This document shows positions 8,453 to 17,560 of a stretch of 64,000 nucleotides of DNA, in pieces. Source of the DNA: Corynebacterium sp. NML98-0116 (GTDB lineage Bacteria; Actinomycetota; Actinomycetes; Mycobacteriales; Mycobacteriaceae); the NCBI RefSeq assembly GCF_001767255.1, contig NZ_CP017639.1:419406-483405 (forward strand), read 5' to 3'. Below the pieces are notes generated by a model. It was not told the origin of the DNA, did not search any database, and worked only from the letters and a program-made list of their open reading frames with translations. The translations under genes and the position numbers were made by a program. Within the stretch, counting starts at the first letter, position 1. Each line of letters opens with the position of its first letter.

Positions 8453-9622
8453 ATGGTGAAGCAGGTTTCGTTGTGGGTGTGGGTGCTCGTTGGGGTGCTC
8501 GCGGCCGCGAGTGGGCTCAGTGAGGTCTTTGGCAGTGCGGCGCGCGGCGAGTTGTTGGACGTCGGCGTGTTTCGCGACGCCGGCAACGCCCTGATCAGCG
8601 GCGCCGACCTGTACGACGACTTCCCGACTCGTAGCGGATTCCGCTTCATCTACCCGCCGTTCGCGGCCTTGCTGTTTGTTCCGCTGACGTGGATGCCTGA
8701 GCCGGTGATGGACGTGGTGTGGACGTTGGCGACGATGGCGTGCGTGGCGCTCATTTCGTGGTTGGCGCTGCGCAGGCTGGACGTGAAGGTGACCCCGCTG
8801 GTGTTGGTGGGGGTGATTGCGTGGTCCTTGGCGATTGATCCGTTGCAGGCGAATTTCTTCTTCGGCCAGATTAACGTGTTTTTGTTCGCGCTGGTCGTGG
8901 TGGATGTGCTGGGCTTGTTGCCGCGGCAGTTGCGCGGTGTAGGTGTGGGTATTGCGGCCGGGATTAAGATCACGCCGGCGGCGTTCGCGATTTTGTTCTT
9001 GGTGAAGAAAGATTGGGCGTCGGTGGCGCGTGCGGCCGGGACGTTTGTGGGCACGATTCTGATTGGTGTGCTGATGCGTCCGGCGGAGACCTGGTACTAC
9101 TTCACCGACGAGTTCTTCAACACCGACCGCGGCGGCAACGCGATGTACCCGCCGAACCAGGCGCTGTCCGGCCTGTTCGCGCGTGCGGGGCTGGAGGCCC
9201 CGACCGGCGTTATCTTCCTGGTCTTCGCGCTGCTTACGGGCTTGGGTGCGTGGTACCTGCTGCGTCGCGGCCTGGATGTGCATGCGTTGTTCTTCGTCGC
9301 GCTGGGCATTAGCGTGGGTGGGCCGTACGCGGTGTCGCACCACTTCTCCTGCGTGATGTTGGCGGTCCCGCTGATTTTTGCGGCGGTGCCGTCGGTGTGG
9401 AAGCTCGCGTACGTGCTCTACGTCGCGGTGCTGTTTGTGCCGTCGTACCAGCTCTACCCAGAGGTTGATGCCTACAGCTTCTCGACGCCCCTTTGGTACA
9501 TGGGCAACCTGATCGGGTTGGCGTCGTTGGTGATGTGGGCGGCACTGCTGCTGGAGCGTTGGTTCCCAGCTGAGAGCAAGCTTATTGCACACCAAAACGT
9601 TCCGGCATATAGTGGAACGTAA
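8453..9622 (+). CDS. GT87 polyprenyl-phosphate-mannose-dependent mannosyltransferase (DUF2029)
   Basis: A 389-residue multispanning protein of the GT-C fold. The first extracytoplasmic loop carries DVGVFRDAGNALISGADLYDD, and IYPPFAALLF and QANFFFGQINVFL are GT87 hallmarks. Members transfer mannose from polyprenyl-phosphomannose to outer-leaflet glycolipids such as lipomannan and arabinomannan in Corynebacteriales. It could be an alpha-1,2-mannosyltransferase like MptC or a related enzyme; acceptor and linkage cannot be read. It stands alone and is divergent from the TM2 gene. The PTS leader begins right after its stop. Confidence 0.85.
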   Translation: MVKQVSLWVWVLVGVLAAASGLSEVFGSAARGELLDVGVFRDAGNALISGADLYDDFPTRSGFRFIYPPFAALLFVPLTWMPEPVMDVVWTLATMACVALISWLALRRLDVKVTPLVLVGVIAWSLAIDPLQANFFFGQINVFLFALVVVDVLGLLPRQLRGVGVGIAAGIKITPAAFAILFLVKKDWASVARAAGTFVGTILIGVLMRPAETWYYFTDEFFNTDRGGNAMYPPNQALSGLFARAGLEAPTGVIFLVFALLTGLGAWYLLRRGLDVHALFFVALGISVGGPYAVSHHFSCVMLAVPLIFAAVPSVWKLAYVLYVAVLFVPSYQLYPEVDAYSFSTPLWYMGNLIGLASLVMWAALLLERWFPAESKLIAHQNVPAYSGT

Positions 9623-9633
9623 TACCAACCACA

Positions 9634-9697
9634 GGGTTGTTACCTGCCGGGTTCGGCGGGGCAAGACCTGGGACGTTTTCGCGTCCCGGGTCTTTTT
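9634..9697 (+). promoter_or_regulatory. RAT antiterminator site overlapping a leader terminator (BglG-type attenuator)
   Basis: GGGTTGTTAC, a short CCTGCC/GGCGGG hairpin and GGCAAGACC (9634-9669) reproduce the ribonucleic antiterminator fold recognised by BglG/LicT/SacY proteins. Its 3' end overlaps a strong terminator: GACCTGGGACG, TTTT, CGCGTCCCGGGTC, TTTTTT (9664-9697). The two structures exclude each other. The PTS gene starts 34 nt later, and a BglG-family protein is encoded in the same operon, so the leader is a sugar-responsive transcription switch. Confidence 0.9.
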
Positions 9698-9730
9698 TCA
9701 TCCCTGGTTCTATGAAGAAAAGGAGTGAAC

Positions 9731-11800
9731 ATGGCAACCAAGCAGGCCGGCTTGCAGGAGCAGGCGGCGGATATCCTTGCGGGGATTGGCGGTGCGGACA
9801 ACATTGCGTCCTTTACGCACTGCGCGACCCGTTTGCGTTTCGAGCTCAACGACGCCTCCCTGGCTGACAAGGAGCATCTCGAGGCGAACCCGAAGGTGAT
9901 GGGTGCGGTGCCGCAGGGCGGGTCGCACTACCAGGTGATTGTTGGCGGGGATGTCGCGACGGTGTACAACGCGATGAATAACCTGCCGGAGATGCAGTCG
10001 CGTGGCAGCCAGAGCAACGATGACGTGAAGGCGGCCCAGCGCGCGAAGGCGCAGGGCAAGGTGCCGTGGATGGACGCCTTCTTCGAGTACCTCTCGGATT
10101 CCTTTAGGCCGATTCTGGGTGTGTTGCTTGGGGCGTCGTTAATTATTGCGTTTGCTGCAGTGATGGACGCGCTGGGATTTGTTGACTTCCGTGCGGAGGT
10201 CAAGACGCCGGGTTGGCAGTTCGTCGACGCGATGTGGCGCTCGGTGTTTTACTTCCTGCCGGTGATGGTTGCGTACAACGCGGGCAAGAAGCTCAACATT
10301 GAGCCGTGGGTGCCTGCCGCTGTCATCCTGGCGCTGTTCACCCCTGAGTTCATGGGGCTGGCGAGCCACCCGGATGCCGTGGTTGAGACGAATAACCTGC
10401 TCGGCACCGAGGTCAGCCGCGTGACGGTGATGGGCCTGCCGATGCTGCTGCCTGACTACGGTGGCAACGTGTTCGTGCCGCTGATCATGGCGGTCGTGGC
10501 GGCCCTGGTGTACAAGGGCTTCCAGAAGATCATTCCGTCCGCGGTCCACATGGTGTTCGTGCCGTTCCTCACCTTGCTTGTGATGATCCCGGTTACCGCG
10601 ATCGTGATTGGCCCGCTCGGCTACGCGCTCGGCGCATGGATTGGTGTTGGCCTCGCATGGCTCAATGGCAATGCGCCATTCGTGTTCGCCATCCTGATCC
10701 CAATGCTGTACCCGTTCCTGGTGCCGCTCGGCCTGCACTGGCCGCTCAACGCCCTCATGCTGGTCAACATTCAGACCCTGGGCTACGACTTCATCCAGGG
10801 CCCAATGGGTGCTTGGAACTTCGCCTGCTTCGGTGCAACCGCTGCTGTGTTCGCGCTCTCGCTGCGCGATAAGGATCCAGTCATGCGCCAGACCTCCGGG
10901 TCGGCGCTGGCAGCTGGTCTGTTCGGTGGTATTTCGGAGCCGTCCCTCTACGGTATTCACCTGCGCTACAAGAGGATCTACCCGCGCATGCTGGTGGGCT
11001 GCTTCACCGGTGGCCTGACCATCGCGATCCTGGGCACCCCGTTCGGCGGCGTGCAGACCAACGCGTTCGTGTTCACCTCGCTTTTGACCACCGTGGTCTT
11101 CAGCCCGATGTGGGTCTACGTCATCGCGATTGCGGTCGCGTTCTTCACCGCGTTCTTCGTCATCTACTTCACCGACTACCGCACGCCGGAAGAGCGTGAA
11201 GAGGCCCTGGCTCGCGCACGTGCAGCGCAGGAGGAAAAAGAGCAGGAGGAAGCTCCGGCAGTTGCGGCAGCGGCTCCGGCGGCGGCCGCTCCAGCCGCTG
11301 CAGCAGCAGAGGCCGACGAGCCGGCGGCCCCTGCAGCGGACACACGCGAGGTCACCGCGCCGATCGCAGGCAAGGTTGTCCCGATGGACCAGATCCAGGA
11401 CGCCGCGTTCGCATCCGGTGCGCTCGGCCAGGCGATTGGTGTGCTGCCGGAAGGCGGCGTCGAGAAGGTTGTGGCGCCGGTTGCTGGCAAGGTGATCTCT
11501 GTCGCGAAGACGGGGCACGCCTACGGCATCAAGACTGACGACGGCGTCGAGGTCCTCGTCCACATCGGCATTGACACCGTCAAGCTGAAGGGTGAAGGCT
11601 TCACCCCGCTCGTGGAGAAGAAGCAGCGCGTCGAGATTGGCGACGCCCTCGCGGACGTCGACTTCGGCGCAATCGCAGGTCACGGCGTGGACACCACGGT
11701 GATTATGACCGTGGTCAACTCCAAGTCGCTGGCCGCTGTGGAAGATATCGCCACTGGTGAGGCCGAGGTCGGCCAGCCACTGTTGGGGGTAACCAAGTAG
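9731..11800 (+). CDS. PTS sugar transporter EIIBCA, glucose/beta-glucoside family
   Basis: The start ATG at 9731 has AAAGGAG 5-10 nt upstream. The 689-residue permease has EIIB first (THCATRLRF, phosphocysteine near residue 31), then EIIC (about 100-480, with HWPLNALM and GGISEPSLYG), an Ala/Pro/Glu-rich linker, and EIIA (phosphohistidine in VLVHIGID). It imports and phosphorylates a sugar with phosphate from EI/HPr. EIIC resembles both PtsG of C. glutamicum (shared LGYDFIQGPMGAWNFACFG) and beta-glucoside permeases. No 6-phospho-beta-glucosidase is adjacent, which favours glucose or another directly used hexose, but specificity is unproven. Control by the RAT leader and the downstream antiterminator is likely. 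Confidence 0.9.
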   Translation: MATKQAGLQEQAADILAGIGGADNIASFTHCATRLRFELNDASLADKEHLEANPKVMGAVPQGGSHYQVIVGGDVATVYNAMNNLPEMQSRGSQSNDDVKAAQRAKAQGKVPWMDAFFEYLSDSFRPILGVLLGASLIIAFAAVMDALGFVDFRAEVKTPGWQFVDAMWRSVFYFLPVMVAYNAGKKLNIEPWVPAAVILALFTPEFMGLASHPDAVVETNNLLGTEVSRVTVMGLPMLLPDYGGNVFVPLIMAVVAALVYKGFQKIIPSAVHMVFVPFLTLLVMIPVTAIVIGPLGYALGAWIGVGLAWLNGNAPFVFAILIPMLYPFLVPLGLHWPLNALMLVNIQTLGYDFIQGPMGAWNFACFGATAAVFALSLRDKDPVMRQTSGSALAAGLFGGISEPSLYGIHLRYKRIYPRMLVGCFTGGLTIAILGTPFGGVQTNAFVFTSLLTTVVFSPMWVYVIAIAVAFFTAFFVIYFTDYRTPEEREEALARARAAQEEKEQEEAPAVAAAAPAAAAPAAAAAEADEPAAPAADTREVTAPIAGKVVPMDQIQDAAFASGALGQAIGVLPEGGVEKVVAPVAGKVISVAKTGHAYGIKTDDGVEVLVHIGIDTVKLKGEGFTPLVEKKQRVEIGDALADVDFGAIAGHGVDTTVIMTVVNSKSLAAVEDIATGEAEVGQPLLGVTK

Positions 11801-11810
11801 GGTCGAACAC

Positions 11811-12638
11811 ATGCAAATACTGCGCATCTTTAACAACAACGTCGTCCTGGCCCGCCGCGGGTCGGAGGATGTTGTGGTGACCGGTCGGGGCATCGCCTTT
11901 GGGGCAAAGAAAGGCGACGTCCTCGACGAGTCGAAGGTGCAGCGAGTATTTGTTCCGGCGGATGGTCGGGACCCGGACCACTCCGGCCAAATGATTGCCG
12001 GGCTTCCCGCCGAAGATATACACCGTGTGACCGCAGCGTTGGAGGCCGTGGGTGCAAAGCCCAGCATCACGCTGGTCACCGCGGTGACGGACCACATTAT
12101 TAATGCACTTGAGCGGGCCTCCCGCGGCGAAGAGATCGCCTACCCGTTGCGCGCCGAGGTCCAGCACTTGTACCCAGCAGAGTATGCACAGGGCGAACGC
12201 CTGCTGGAGCACATCAACATTCTTTTCGACGCCACCCTGCCCACCACCGAAGCCACCGCGCTTGCGATGCACCTGGTCAACGCCGGTTTCAACACCGGTG
12301 ACCTGGCGCATACGTACCGGATGACGGGGTTGATTCAGCAGATGATGCAGATCATTGAGGCTGAGTTTGGGGTGGAGTTCGAAGCGGCGTCGATAAATGT
12401 GGCCCGGTTTATTACACACATTCGTTATTTGTTTGTTCGCCTTGAGCAGGGGAAACAACTCGAGCGCGGAAATTCTCCGTTGGCGCGTGAGTTGACGCGC
12501 AGTTACCCGCGGGAAGTTGAGTGCGCCCGAAAAGTGGCTGCTGTAGTGGAGCTTCGCTTCGATACGGAGTTGACAGAAGATGAAATTGCGTACCTTGCTC
12601 TGCACGTTGCGCGCCTCAGCGCGTACCATCAAATGTAA
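11811..12638 (+). CDS. BglG/LicT-family transcriptional antiterminator
   Basis: A 275-residue regulator. The N-terminal ~55 residues form the CAT RNA-binding domain (ILRIFNNNVVLAR, then GRGIAFGAKKGD). Two PTS-regulated domains follow, with conserved histidines in LLEHINILFD, LAMHLVNAGF, FITHIRYLFVR and LALHVARL. By family, the unphosphorylated or HPr-phosphorylated dimer binds the RAT hairpin and blocks the leader terminator, and EII-dependent phosphorylation inhibits it. It lies 10 nt after EIIBCA and 33 nt before ptsI. The only RAT site seen in the window is the one heading this operon, so it should regulate its own synthesis. Confidence 0.93.
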   Translation: MQILRIFNNNVVLARRGSEDVVVTGRGIAFGAKKGDVLDESKVQRVFVPADGRDPDHSGQMIAGLPAEDIHRVTAALEAVGAKPSITLVTAVTDHIINALERASRGEEIAYPLRAEVQHLYPAEYAQGERLLEHINILFDATLPTTEATALAMHLVNAGFNTGDLAHTYRMTGLIQQMMQIIEAEFGVEFEAASINVARFITHIRYLFVRLEQGKQLERGNSPLARELTRSYPREVECARKVAAVVELRFDTELTEDEIAYLALHVARLSAYHQM

Positions 12639-12671
12639 TACCATTAGCTTGATTGCTGAAAGGACACACTC

Positions 12672-14363
12672 ATGACTGACCGCACCGTCTTGTATGGGAT
12701 CGGGGTTTCCTCAGGTACTGCCTCTGGCCCGGTCGCAGTTGTTACACCCGCCGTTGGTATCGACGAGCACGAACAACCATGCACCGACCCAGACGCTGAC
12801 GGCGAGCGCGTCGTCGCGGTCCTGGAAGAAGTCTCCGCGTCCTTGACGGCGCGCGCAGAGCACGCAAACTCCGAAACATCCAAGGCTGTCCTTGAGGCAA
12901 CCGCCGCCTTGGCGAAGGACCGCGGCCTGGTGCGCGGCATTAAGAAGGAACTGAAGAAGGGGACCGGCGTGACCAAGGCGGTCCACGACGCGGTGGAGGC
13001 GTACGCGGCGAAGTTCCGCAAGCTCGGCGGCTACATGGCTGAGCGCGTCACCGACCTCTACGACATCCGCGACCGCGCCACCGCGCGCCTGCGCGGGCTG
13101 CCGGAGCCGGGCGTTCCAGCGCTGACCGAGCCGTCCGTGCTCGTCGCGAACGACCTTGCACCGGCTGAGACCGCGACGTTGGATCCAGCGTTGGTCGTCG
13201 GCATCGTGACGGAGGCCGGTGGCGCGACATCGCATACGGCGATCCTCGCCGCGCAGCTCGGCATCCCCGCAGCGGTGCAGGTCAAAGGCATTAGCGAAGC
13301 GCTTGTCGACGCCCCAGCGATCGCCCTCGACGGCGGCGTCGGCGAAGTGATCGTCGCCCCGAACGAGTCGGACGTCGCCGAACTCGAGGAGCGCTCCCGC
13401 CGCCGCGCCGCAGCCCTGGCAGGCTCCTCCGGCGAGGGGGCCACCCGCGACGGCTACCGCGTGAAGCTGCTGGCCAACATCGGCACCGCGGACGACGCCG
13501 CAAAGGCCTCCGGCTACGACCTGGAAGGTTCCGGCCTGTTCCGCACCGAGTTCCTCTTCCTGGACCGCGACTCTGCCCCGAGCGTCGAGGAGCAGACCGA
13601 GACGTACACCAAGGTGCTGCGCGCATTCGGTGACCGCCGCGTCGTCGTGCGCACCCTGGACGCAGGCGCCGACAAGCCGCTATCCTTCGCCGACCTCGGC
13701 GAGGAAGAGAACCCGGCACTGGGCCGTCGCGGCCTGCGCCTGTCCATGGCCCGCGAAGACCTCCTCGACGACCAGCTCAAGGCGCTGGCCGCAGCACACA
13801 AGGCTGTCCCGGAGGCTGAACTGTGGGTGATGGCCCCAATGGTGGCCACGGTCGAGGAGACCCGCTGGTTCACCGAGCGCGCACGCGCCCACGGCCTGCC
13901 GAAGGTCGGCGTGATGGTGGAGACCCCCGCGGCCGCGATCCGCTCCTCCCACATCCTGGACATCGCGGACTTCGCATCCATCGGCACCAATGACCTGTCG
14001 CAGTACACCATGGCCGCCGACCGCATGCAGGGCGAGCTCGCAGAGCTGCTCACCCCGTGGCAGCCGGCAACGCTGGCCATGATCCGTGAGACCTGCCGCG
14101 GCGGCGAAGCCACCGGCAAGTCCATCGGCGTGTGCGGCGAGGCAGGCGGCGACCCGCTCATGGCGCTTGTTCTCGTGGGCCTGGGCGTGAGCTCCCTGTC
14201 CATGGCGCCGGGCAAGGTCAACGCGGTGCGCGCCGCGCTGCGCCTGCACGACCGCGACACTTGTCGCCAGATGGCGAACTTCGCCGTCGACGCCCCGACC
14301 GCGAAGGAAGCACGCGAGAACGTGCTCAAGATCGCGGATCCGGTGCTGCGCGACCTGCTCTAA
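12672..14363 (+). CDS. ptsI: PTS enzyme I (phosphoenolpyruvate--protein phosphotransferase)
   Basis: A 563-residue EI that starts the PTS phosphate relay by taking phosphate from PEP and passing it to HPr. The phosphohistidine motif GGATSHTAILA is near residue 185. The PEP-binding barrel has GLFRTEFLFLDR, ARVLDAGADKPL-like (VRTLDAGADKPL) and GTNDLSQYTMAADR, and the C-terminal CGEAGGDP is present. The start ATG follows GAAAGGA. It lies in the same direction just after the antiterminator gene. If no separate promoter exists, supply of the general PTS enzyme depends on the sugar-responsive leader. ptsH is not in the window. Confidence 0.96.
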   Translation: MTDRTVLYGIGVSSGTASGPVAVVTPAVGIDEHEQPCTDPDADGERVVAVLEEVSASLTARAEHANSETSKAVLEATAALAKDRGLVRGIKKELKKGTGVTKAVHDAVEAYAAKFRKLGGYMAERVTDLYDIRDRATARLRGLPEPGVPALTEPSVLVANDLAPAETATLDPALVVGIVTEAGGATSHTAILAAQLGIPAAVQVKGISEALVDAPAIALDGGVGEVIVAPNESDVAELEERSRRRAAALAGSSGEGATRDGYRVKLLANIGTADDAAKASGYDLEGSGLFRTEFLFLDRDSAPSVEEQTETYTKVLRAFGDRRVVVRTLDAGADKPLSFADLGEEENPALGRRGLRLSMAREDLLDDQLKALAAAHKAVPEAELWVMAPMVATVEETRWFTERARAHGLPKVGVMVETPAAAIRSSHILDIADFASIGTNDLSQYTMAADRMQGELAELLTPWQPATLAMIRETCRGGEATGKSIGVCGEAGGDPLMALVLVGLGVSSLSMAPGKVNAVRAALRLHDRDTCRQMANFAVDAPTAKEARENVLKIADPVLRDLL

Positions 14364-14403
14364 ACTGGCCGGTTGGGGCCGGAGGAGGCGTCGAAAAGCC
14401 TCT

Positions 14404-14420
14404 GTTCGCTACGAGCGAAC
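14404..14420. promoter_or_regulatory. ClgR-type operator upstream of clpC
   Basis: GTTCGCTACGAGCGAAC is a perfect 7-3-7 palindrome. It fits the actinobacterial ClgR consensus (CGC-Y-N-A-N-R-GCG with A/T flanks) at all but the central position. A TGTAAT box at 14436-14441 would place the operator over the -35 region, as for a class II activator. ClgR is known to activate clp genes in Corynebacterium. Confidence 0.65.
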
Positions 14421-14462
14421 ACCCGACCTGAGCTGGTGTAATGGCCCCTGAAGCCATGAAGT

Positions 14463-14500
14463 GACGCCCTCGGCGGGACGATGTGTCCGCCGGGGGCGTT
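14463..14500 (+). other. Stable hairpin between ptsI and clpC
   Basis: ACGCCCTCGGCGGGAC pairs with GTCCGCCGGGGGCGT around a short loop. No U-run follows, so it is a poor intrinsic terminator. If clpC is transcribed from the box near 14436, the hairpin lies in its 5' leader. Confidence 0.5.
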
Positions 14501-14550
14501 ATGGTTGGTGACAACTCTTTAAAAACCGTTATTAGTAAGGGGTCAGCCAG

Positions 14551-17310
14551 TTGTTTGAGAGGTTTACCGATAGGGCCCGCCGCGTCATCGTCTTGGCTCA
14601 GGAGGAGGCGCGCGAGCTGAACCATAACTTCATGGGTACCGAGCACATCCTGCTCGGGCTTATTAAAGAAGGCGAAGGCGTCGCAGCAAAGGCGCTCGAG
14701 TCCATGGGTATCAATCTTGACGACGTCCGCTCCGAAGTCATCGAGATCATCGGGCATGGCACGCAGCCGGTCACTGACCAGATCCCATTTACCCCACGCG
14801 CCAAGAAGGTACTGGAGCTCTCCCTGCGCGAAGGCCTGCAGATGGGGCACAAGTACATCGGCACCGAGTTCCTGCTGCTCGGCCTCATCCGCGAGGGTGA
14901 TGGCGTCGCAGCCCAGGTGCTGATTAAGCTCGGCGCCGACCTGCCTCGCGTGCGCCAGCAGGTCATCCAGCTGCTCTCCGGCTACGAGGGCGGCGAAGCA
15001 CAGAACCCGGAGACCCCGCAGGGCGGCGGCCCCGGCTTCGCGGGCGCCGGCCAGGGCCCAGGCATCATGGGTGGGCCGCGCCCGGGCCAGCAGGGCGAGC
15101 GTTCCAACTCGCTCGTGCTCGACCAGTTCGGCCGCAACCTCACCGCAGCAGCCCGCGAGGGCAAGCTCGACCCGGTGGTCGGACGCGACAAGGAAATCGA
15201 GCGCATCATGCAGGTGCTCTCGCGCCGCACCAAGAACAACCCGGTGCTGATTGGTGAGCCGGGCGTCGGCAAGACTGCCGTCGTGGAGGGCCTCGCGCTC
15301 GACATCGCGAACGGCAACGTCCCCGAAACGCTGAAGGACAAGCAGGTCTACTCGCTGGACCTGGGCTCTCTGGTTGCAGGCTCGCGCTACCGCGGTGACT
15401 TCGAGGAGCGCCTGAAGAAGGTGCTCAAGGAGATCAACCAGCGCGGCGACATCATCCTGTTTATCGACGAGATCCACACCCTCGTCGGCGCCGGCGCTGC
15501 CGAAGGCGCCATCGACGCTGCTTCGCTGCTCAAGCCGAAGCTGGCACGTGGCGAACTCCAGACCATCGGCGCGACGACGCTCGACGAGTACCGCAAGCAC
15601 ATTGAGAAGGACGCCGCCCTCGAGCGCCGCTTCCAGCCCGTCCAGGTCGACGAGCCCTCCGTCGAGGACACCGTCACCATCCTGCGTGGCCTGCGCGACC
15701 GCTACGAGGCGCACCACCGCGTCTCCTACACCGACGACGCCCTCAAGGCCGCCGCCACCCTCGCGGACCGCTACATCAACGACCGCTTCCTGCCGGATAA
15801 GGCCGTCGACCTCCTCGACGAGGCCGGTGCCCGCATGCGCATCAAGCGCATGACCGCGCCTTCCGAGCTGCGCGAAGTCGACGAGCGCATCGCCGACGTC
15901 CGCCGCGAGAAGGAAGCCGCCATCGACGCCCAGGACTTCGAGAAGGCGGCTGGCCTGCGCGATACCGAACGCAAGCTCGGCGAGGAGCGCAAGGAAAAGG
16001 AAAAGAAGTGGCGCTCTGACGACCTCGAGGAAATCGCCGAGGTCGGTGAAGACCAGATCGCCGATGTGCTCGCGCACTGGACCGGCATCCCAGTCTTCAA
16101 ACTCACCGAGTCCGAGTCCTCGCGCCTGCTCAACATGGAGTCCGAGCTGCACAAGCGCATCATCGGCCAGGACGAAGCCGTCCGCGCCCTGTCGCGCTCC
16201 ATCCGACGCACCCGCGCCGGGCTCAAGGACCCGAAGCGCCCATCCGGCTCCTTCATCTTCGCTGGCCCGTCCGGTGTCGGTAAGACGGAGCTGTCCAAGG
16301 CGCTTGCCGAGTTCCTCTTCGGCGACGAGGACTCCCTCATCCAGGTCGACATGGGCGAGTTCCACGACCGCTTCACCGCTTCCCGCCTCTTTGGTGCCCC
16401 TCCGGGATACGTCGGCTACGAGGAGGGCGGCCAGCTTACCGAGAAGGTCCGCCGCAAGCCGTTCTCCGTGGTGCTCTTCGACGAGATCGAGAAGGCGCAC
16501 AAGGAGATCTACAACACGCTGCTCCAGGTGCTCGAGGAAGGCCACGTCACTGACGGCCAGGGCCGCATGGTGGACTTCAAGAACACCGTGCTCATCTTCA
16601 CCTCCAACCTGGGTACCGGCGACATCTCCAAGCCAGTCGGCCTCGGCTTCACCGGCAACACCGCCACCGACGCTGACGCCCAGTACGAGCGCATGAAGAA
16701 CAAGGTCCACGACGAGCTGAAGAAGCACTTCCGTCCAGAGTTCCTCAACCGCATCGACGAGATTGTGGTCTTCCGCCAGCTGACCCAGGAAGAAATCGTG
16801 CAGATGGTGGACCTGCTCATCAGCCGCGTGGACACCAACCTGGCCGCGCAGGACATGGGCATCGAGCTTACCGAGAAGGCCAAGAACCTCCTGGCCATCC
16901 GCGGCTTCGACCCAGTGCTCGGTGCGCGCCCGCTGCGTCGCACCATCCAGCGCGAGATCGAGGACCTGCTTTCGGAGAAGATCCTGTTCGGCGAGATCGG
17001 CGCCGGCGAGATCATTACCGTCGACGTCGAAGGCTGGGACGGCGACGTCGAAGCCGCCCGCAACACCCGCGGCAAGGCAGCGCCGGACGCGACCTTCACA
17101 TTCACCCCGCGCCCACGCCCGCTGCCAGCGGAGACGTTCGGTGAGGACGCCGCGTCCGACGAACCTGAGGAGAAAGCCGTGCGTGACATCGCCCCTTCCG
17201 AGGGCACCCCGGAGACCGAGGCCTCCCAGTTCCCGGACGAGCGCGCAGAGTCGGGTCCTGAGCCTGACTCCGACTCCGATTCCGACGGTCGGGGACCTGA
17301 ACCGGTCTAA
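14551..17310 (+). CDS. clpC: ATP-dependent Clp protease ATP-binding subunit ClpC
   Basis: A 919-residue Hsp100 unfoldase that feeds substrates to ClpP. Translation starts at TTG, fixed by the invariant [20 protein letters not shown] opening. Two Clp_N repeats occupy about 1-150, and AAA1 has Walker A GEPGVGKT and Walker [14 protein letters not shown]-like coiled region ([12 protein letters not shown]) lies in the middle, and AAA2 has GPSGVGKT and FDEIEKAH. The ClpP-docking region is in the C-terminal third. The acidic Pro/Glu/Asp-rich tail after about residue 850 is longer than in Bacillus ClpC. It has a ClgR operator upstream and a terminator downstream, so it is likely monocistronic. Confidence 0.97.
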   Translation: MFERFTDRARRVIVLAQEEARELNHNFMGTEHILLGLIKEGEGVAAKALESMGINLDDVRSEVIEIIGHGTQPVTDQIPFTPRAKKVLELSLREGLQMGHKYIGTEFLLLGLIREGDGVAAQVLIKLGADLPRVRQQVIQLLSGYEGGEAQNPETPQGGGPGFAGAGQGPGIMGGPRPGQQGERSNSLVLDQFGRNLTAAAREGKLDPVVGRDKEIERIMQVLSRRTKNNPVLIGEPGVGKTAVVEGLALDIANGNVPETLKDKQVYSLDLGSLVAGSRYRGDFEERLKKVLKEINQRGDIILFIDEIHTLVGAGAAEGAIDAASLLKPKLARGELQTIGATTLDEYRKHIEKDAALERRFQPVQVDEPSVEDTVTILRGLRDRYEAHHRVSYTDDALKAAATLADRYINDRFLPDKAVDLLDEAGARMRIKRMTAPSELREVDERIADVRREKEAAIDAQDFEKAAGLRDTERKLGEERKEKEKKWRSDDLEEIAEVGEDQIADVLAHWTGIPVFKLTESESSRLLNMESELHKRIIGQDEAVRALSRSIRRTRAGLKDPKRPSGSFIFAGPSGVGKTELSKALAEFLFGDEDSLIQVDMGEFHDRFTASRLFGAPPGYVGYEEGGQLTEKVRRKPFSVVLFDEIEKAHKEIYNTLLQVLEEGHVTDGQGRMVDFKNTVLIFTSNLGTGDISKPVGLGFTGNTATDADAQYERMKNKVHDELKKHFRPEFLNRIDEIVVFRQLTQEEIVQMVDLLISRVDTNLAAQDMGIELTEKAKNLLAIRGFDPVLGARPLRRTIQREIEDLLSEKILFGEIGAGEIITVDVEGWDGDVEAARNTRGKAAPDATFTFTPRPRPLPAETFGEDAASDEPEEKAVRDIAPSEGTPETEASQFPDERAESGPEPDSDSDSDGRGPEPV

Positions 17311-17322
17311 TCAATAGGTTGG

Positions 17323-17355
17323 AAAGCCGCACCCTGGTGGTGCGGCTTTCTTTTG
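17323..17355 (+). terminator. Rho-independent terminator of clpC
   Basis: AAAGCCGCACC and GGTGCGGCTTT form an 11-bp stem with a short loop, followed by CTTTT. It begins 13 nt after the clpC stop. Confidence 0.9.
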
Positions 17356-17375
17356 TCGTGGTGGGATGGGTGTTG

Positions 17376-17560
17376 GTGCCAATAGACGCAACCTTATACG
17401 TCTAGCGCTTTCCTGACCTGCGGGAATGGTGGGGGTGGATTTTAGGATTGCGTCCTTTGGCACTCTATGTATCCAAAGAGGCACCAAATTCCCTCGCGCG
17501 GCGGCAGCGACCTGGGGAAACGCAAAAACGCGCTCCCAAATCAGCGAATTTGGTGCGCCC
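17376..17560. repeat. Intergenic inverted-repeat element (copy A)
   Basis: It shares ATTGCGTCCTTTGGCACTC (17447-17465) exactly with copy B at 55205-55223. It also shares the left arm GTGCCAATAGACGCA, a TCTAG...GACCTG segment, GCACCAAATTC, a CAGCGACC core and the closing GAATTTGGTG arm. The order of parts is the same in both copies. The last 20 bp overlap the 3' end of the lipase gene on the other strand. Confidence 0.75.

Noticed and set aside
8408..9664. 418-codon minus-strand open frame over the mannosyltransferase gene
   Set aside because: Composition is Arg/His/Gln-rich and it mirrors the GT87 gene; no start signal or domain.
14463..14500. Hairpin as a standard Rho-independent terminator for ptsI
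   Set aside because: No U-run follows the stem and it lies downstream of the ClgR-type operator, so a leader structure is as likely.
14326..16728. 800-codon open frame antisense to clpC
   Set aside because: It is a shadow of the clpC codon pattern in high-GC DNA. Its translation is low in complexity with no domain, and clpC on the other strand is certain.
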